A DNA stretch of 64,000 nucleotides from Nipponacmea schrenckii (taxonomy: Eukaryota; Mollusca; Gastropoda; Lottiidae): positions 37,745,106 through 37,809,105 of the forward strand of contig JAUJPP010000005.1 of assembly GCA_030562195.1 (NCBI GenBank). The letters run 5' to 3'. The translations under genes and the position numbers were made by a program. Below the pieces are notes generated by a model. That model saw only the letters and a program-made list of their open reading frames with translations. It had not been told where the DNA came from and did not search any database. Positions 61,701 to 64,000 of this stretch are shown here, one piece after another (positions within the stretch are counted from its first letter, which is position 1; each line of letters starts with the position of its first letter).

Positions 61701-64000
61701 CAAGAACAAGGGCAATAACTCATACTAAATGTTTTTCGATTTCGCTGATTTTCGATAGGGTTTATCCTTGAGTTATAACATACTCTCACACCAAGTTTCA
61801 TCAAAATCAGTCAAGAATTGCATGTTGTAGAGTGTTTACGAGCCATTCAAGAACAAGGGCACGAACTCATACTAATTTTTTTCCGATTTCGCTGATTTTC
61901 AATAGGGTTCATCCTTGCGTGATCATAAACACTCATATTAAGTTTCATCTAAATCCGTCAAGAATTACACCGTGTACAGTGTTTACAAGCAATTGTGGAC
62001 GGACGGACGGACGGACGGATGTGGGTGACGACAATATACGCCCCCCATTTCATGTGGGCGTATAAAAATGGGAATGACCGCGAGAAACATTAATACATTC
62101 GAATACCATCATTTTTTCTCAGTATGGGTTTCATTCAACACACTTCGTTTTTCTCATGGTCAGCCGGAAGTACACCGTCAGTGAAAATTATCTGAAAATC
62201 GGTATTTGTAACAAAAAATGTCAGGTTGGGAAAAAAATAAATCAACAGCCCTGGTTCATGCTGTATCCCTTTATATGGCATTTCAAGTTTAGACTAAAAA
62301 CAGAAAACTGCCATTTATTTCAATGAAAATTCAAGGAAAAGGTTAATAAATGAAATGAATTGAATGGAGTTTTACATCCTACTCTCGAACCATATGGGCT
62401 TGTGAAGACGGAAAGGTTAATAAAGGGCTTTAGGCAACTAGAGATATGTTTGAACGACATTCACTATTCCACTTGCATCATTGACAAAAAAGAAAAAAAC
62501 AGGCTGGTGTTTTGGCTAGTGCTTCAGGTTATGGAGCATGCACACCAATAAATAGTAACATGTAAAAAAAAAAAATTATTTTTTATAGGGTAGAATATAG
62601 GCTTAATTATATTTTATAAAACAGCACTTATTCTCACCTCCCTGACAAGCTTGAAAGAAAAACAGTTTTGGTTTTCCACTTAAGCTTTTACACTCAATTG
62701 GATCAAAACTATAAACTATTTCCTGGATGGCCACCTGCCTGCCATCTACTCCGTAAATATTACCATGGGAACCATGAGATAAAATCACAAACACAAAACA
62801 ATTATAATTGGAATGGTTAATGTCTTTATATTCTTTTACCAGGTTTATTATTTCCTGTGAAATAAATATGATGTTATTAACTTTTCTTCGTTGGACATTT
62901 GCAAACTCTTTAAATAAGTGCTATTTATTAAGTTATCTCCCTTAAGCAACATGTGCTGATGATTGGGAAAACACATGCTAAGCTGGAAATTATATCATTC
63001 TTCTATATAGTCCTTATCTTATTCAAAATTGGCTGATATTTACTAAAGGAAATACATGTGAATATGATATATATTGTATAATTATGTGTTTTATTGCTGA
63101 AGAACTATAACTAAGCACATCATAGTCAATGAACAATACTTTTACCTCAGCAGTTAGGTTATCTTTCACTTCAATTAAAAAATGTAACTGGGTGAAAAGT
63201 TGCTTCAAGGAGTCCACATCCTTTTCAGAGCCATCTCTATTCTCAAGTTCTGAGTCTTCATTAAATTTCTGATTATTTATCACAACACAGTGTCCACGAG
63301 GGTTTGAATTCATTGGGTAAACCTGCAATATTTCAAGCATATTAGTTGACAGAACAACAAAATACATGTATAGAGACAATGATCTCTTTACATAAACAAT
63401 ATTTTTTGCAATTGCAAATAGGATAGGACAGGAACCTTACGGAAAGTCCAGATATGAATTGTATTGTCAAGTTGACAATTGACCCACCTCACTATCAGTC
63501 ATACATCCTTTATACTTTTCATAAACTGGATTACCATTCCTGGCAATACATTTCTGTACATTAACAATCTTTGAATCATCATTTGGGTCAGGAAATTCTG
63601 TAAATATAATTTCAGGCAATATTGAGACCTTTATGTGAGATACAAACAATAAAACTGAAATATATTTCAATATAATTTCACTCATAATATCCTTAACCAT
63701 AAATAACAATGGAATTCTGTAAAACTAATGAATCAAAAACTCAACAGGTCAAGTGAATCCCTTATTATTTCCTTATCATAATACACAAATTCTATCTTTA
63801 ATACTCAAAGCAATCTTTCACAAAAAATCAAGTTTTACCTAAACCTTAATAATTATTGGAGAACAGGTATAGTAGCAAGCTTTTGATCCAAAGAGTATAA
63901 GTAACAAAGCAAATCGATTGCTCATAATTGGCCACATTTGGCTCTAGATGAACCTGGCTTGAATATGTCCAAGTATCTAATTTACTGAACAATACCTAAT
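58708..64000 (-). CDS. CARD caspase, copy 2, 5' end beyond the window
   Basis: Minus-strand exons: 64000-63996 (the last 5 nt of exon 2), 63597-63488, 63322-63146, 62854-62638, 59639-59457, 59313-59204, 58914-58708. The five internal exons have exactly the lengths of copy 1 (110, 177, 217, 183, 110 nt) and the same phases, and the last has 207 instead of 216. All catalytic features are present: [35 protein letters not shown]. The visible part encodes the C-terminal ~335 residues; the CARD lies outside. Differences from copy 1 concentrate in the p20-p10 linker (DNRDGGTKNSQEITQQDKED against [20 protein letters not shown]) and the tail (-PTGSW against -PTGFLGTG). The frame is intact, so it is probably functional. 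The intron between exons 5 and 6 is enlarged to 3 kb by repeats. Recent inverted duplication is inferred from the similarity, which extends into the introns. Confidence 0.9.
59665..59945 (+). mobile_element. MITE-like element (family A) in caspase copy 2 intron 5
   Basis: It contains GACAATAAGAGCTCTATTCA + TCAGTAATATACCTGCTGCC and TTCTGTTACTTTATGACACC, as in the 50.3-kb copy. The ends are worn. It sits in a different intron from the family A copy in caspase copy 1, so the two insertions are independent. Confidence 0.6.
60270..62070 (+). mobile_element. Element with ~160-bp tandem repeats (~10-11 copies) and a GGGCGTATA terminus
   Basis: The phrase AATAGGGTTCATCCTTGGGT recurs at about 60466, 60626, 60788, 60948, 61112, 61271, 61431, 61590, 61753 and 61900, that is every ~160 bp. 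It is followed in each unit by AAGCCAAGTTTCATCAAAAT, AGAGTGTTTACAAGC and AACAAGGGCAATAACTCATA. The right end has (GGAC)n (61997-62019), GTGACGACAATATACGCCCC and CATGTGGGCGTATAAAAAT. The left end may be the TATACGCCCACTGGCAGC at ~60102. Tandem cores flanked by short conserved ends are known in molluscan non-autonomous elements of the pearl type; assignment to that type is tentative. Small plus-strand frames within it are array by-products. Confidence 0.75.
62350..62430 (+). repeat. Short dispersed repeat core in caspase copy 2 intron 5
   Basis: AATGGAGTTTTACATCCTAC + TCTCGAACCATATGGGCTTG matches the cores near 37.27 kb and (inverted) 25.0 kb. Confidence 0.45.

Noticed and set aside
60967..62065. 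Series of plus-strand open frames of ~77-79 codons
   Set aside because: They repeat with the ~160-bp satellite period and share the same residues; by-products of the array.
58708..64000. Caspase copy 2 as an assembly artefact or false inverted duplicate
   Set aside because: The copies differ at many coding positions, in intron lengths and in copy-specific insertions, which a mis-assembly of one locus would not produce.

Overview
The window is animal nuclear DNA. It is AT-rich, its genes are split by GT-AG introns, coding density is very low, and tandem arrays and short dispersed repeats are abundant. The gene families (a full-length espin, CARD-type caspases) together with the look of the repeats (tRNA-derived SINE-like copies, a ~160-bp array ending in GGAC repeats and a GGGCGTATA terminus) suggest a lophotrochozoan, most likely a mollusc. 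That placement is inference; no species-diagnostic locus is present.

Layout. 1-27.2 kb: no convincing coding exon; several minisatellites (about 35, 21, 21 and 25 bp units), SINE-like copies, a retroposon-like insertion bounded by a 14-bp direct repeat, a TIR-bounded MITE and an odd GGAAGT-rich repeat block. 27.2-30.3 kb (+): a gene with a probable non-coding 5' exon and one uninterrupted coding exon for a 577-residue disordered protein ending in a PDZ-ligand-like tail; I do not recognise the family. 33.0-49.2 kb (-): an espin orthologue that can be rebuilt as 11 phase-consistent coding exons (842 residues) with N-terminal ankyrin repeats, proline-rich stretches, a WH2-like motif and the C-terminal actin-bundling module. 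Its 9-kb intron holds a 51-bp array, a perfect 26-bp-arm palindrome and SINE/MITE copies. 50.1-55.8 kb (+): a CARD-containing caspase, complete in 8 coding exons (436 residues), head-to-head with espin across ~0.9 kb. 58.7-64.0 kb (-): a second, closely related caspase copy in opposite orientation, cut by the window edge inside the equivalent of exon 2. The two copies are convergent around a ~3-kb spacer.

How things work together. Espin bundles actin and scaffolds microvilli and sensory protrusions; the caspases would act as CARD-recruited initiator proteases in cell death or immune signalling. No functional link between them is implied beyond a possible shared promoter region. The most notable feature is the inverted caspase duplication: every exon fully visible in both copies has the same length and phase except the last, while introns differ by copy-specific insertions (an hAT-like MITE and a ~1.2-kb insertion in one copy, a MITE plus a ~160-bp satellite element in the other), and the inter-domain linker and C-terminus have diverged. 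The spacer also contains scattered exon-like fragments, one resembling the end of the first extracellular domain of ABCA transporters, which may be remnants of another gene; this is weak.

All exon boundaries were read by eye from splice consensus and reading-phase agreement; no alignment or transcript evidence was available.
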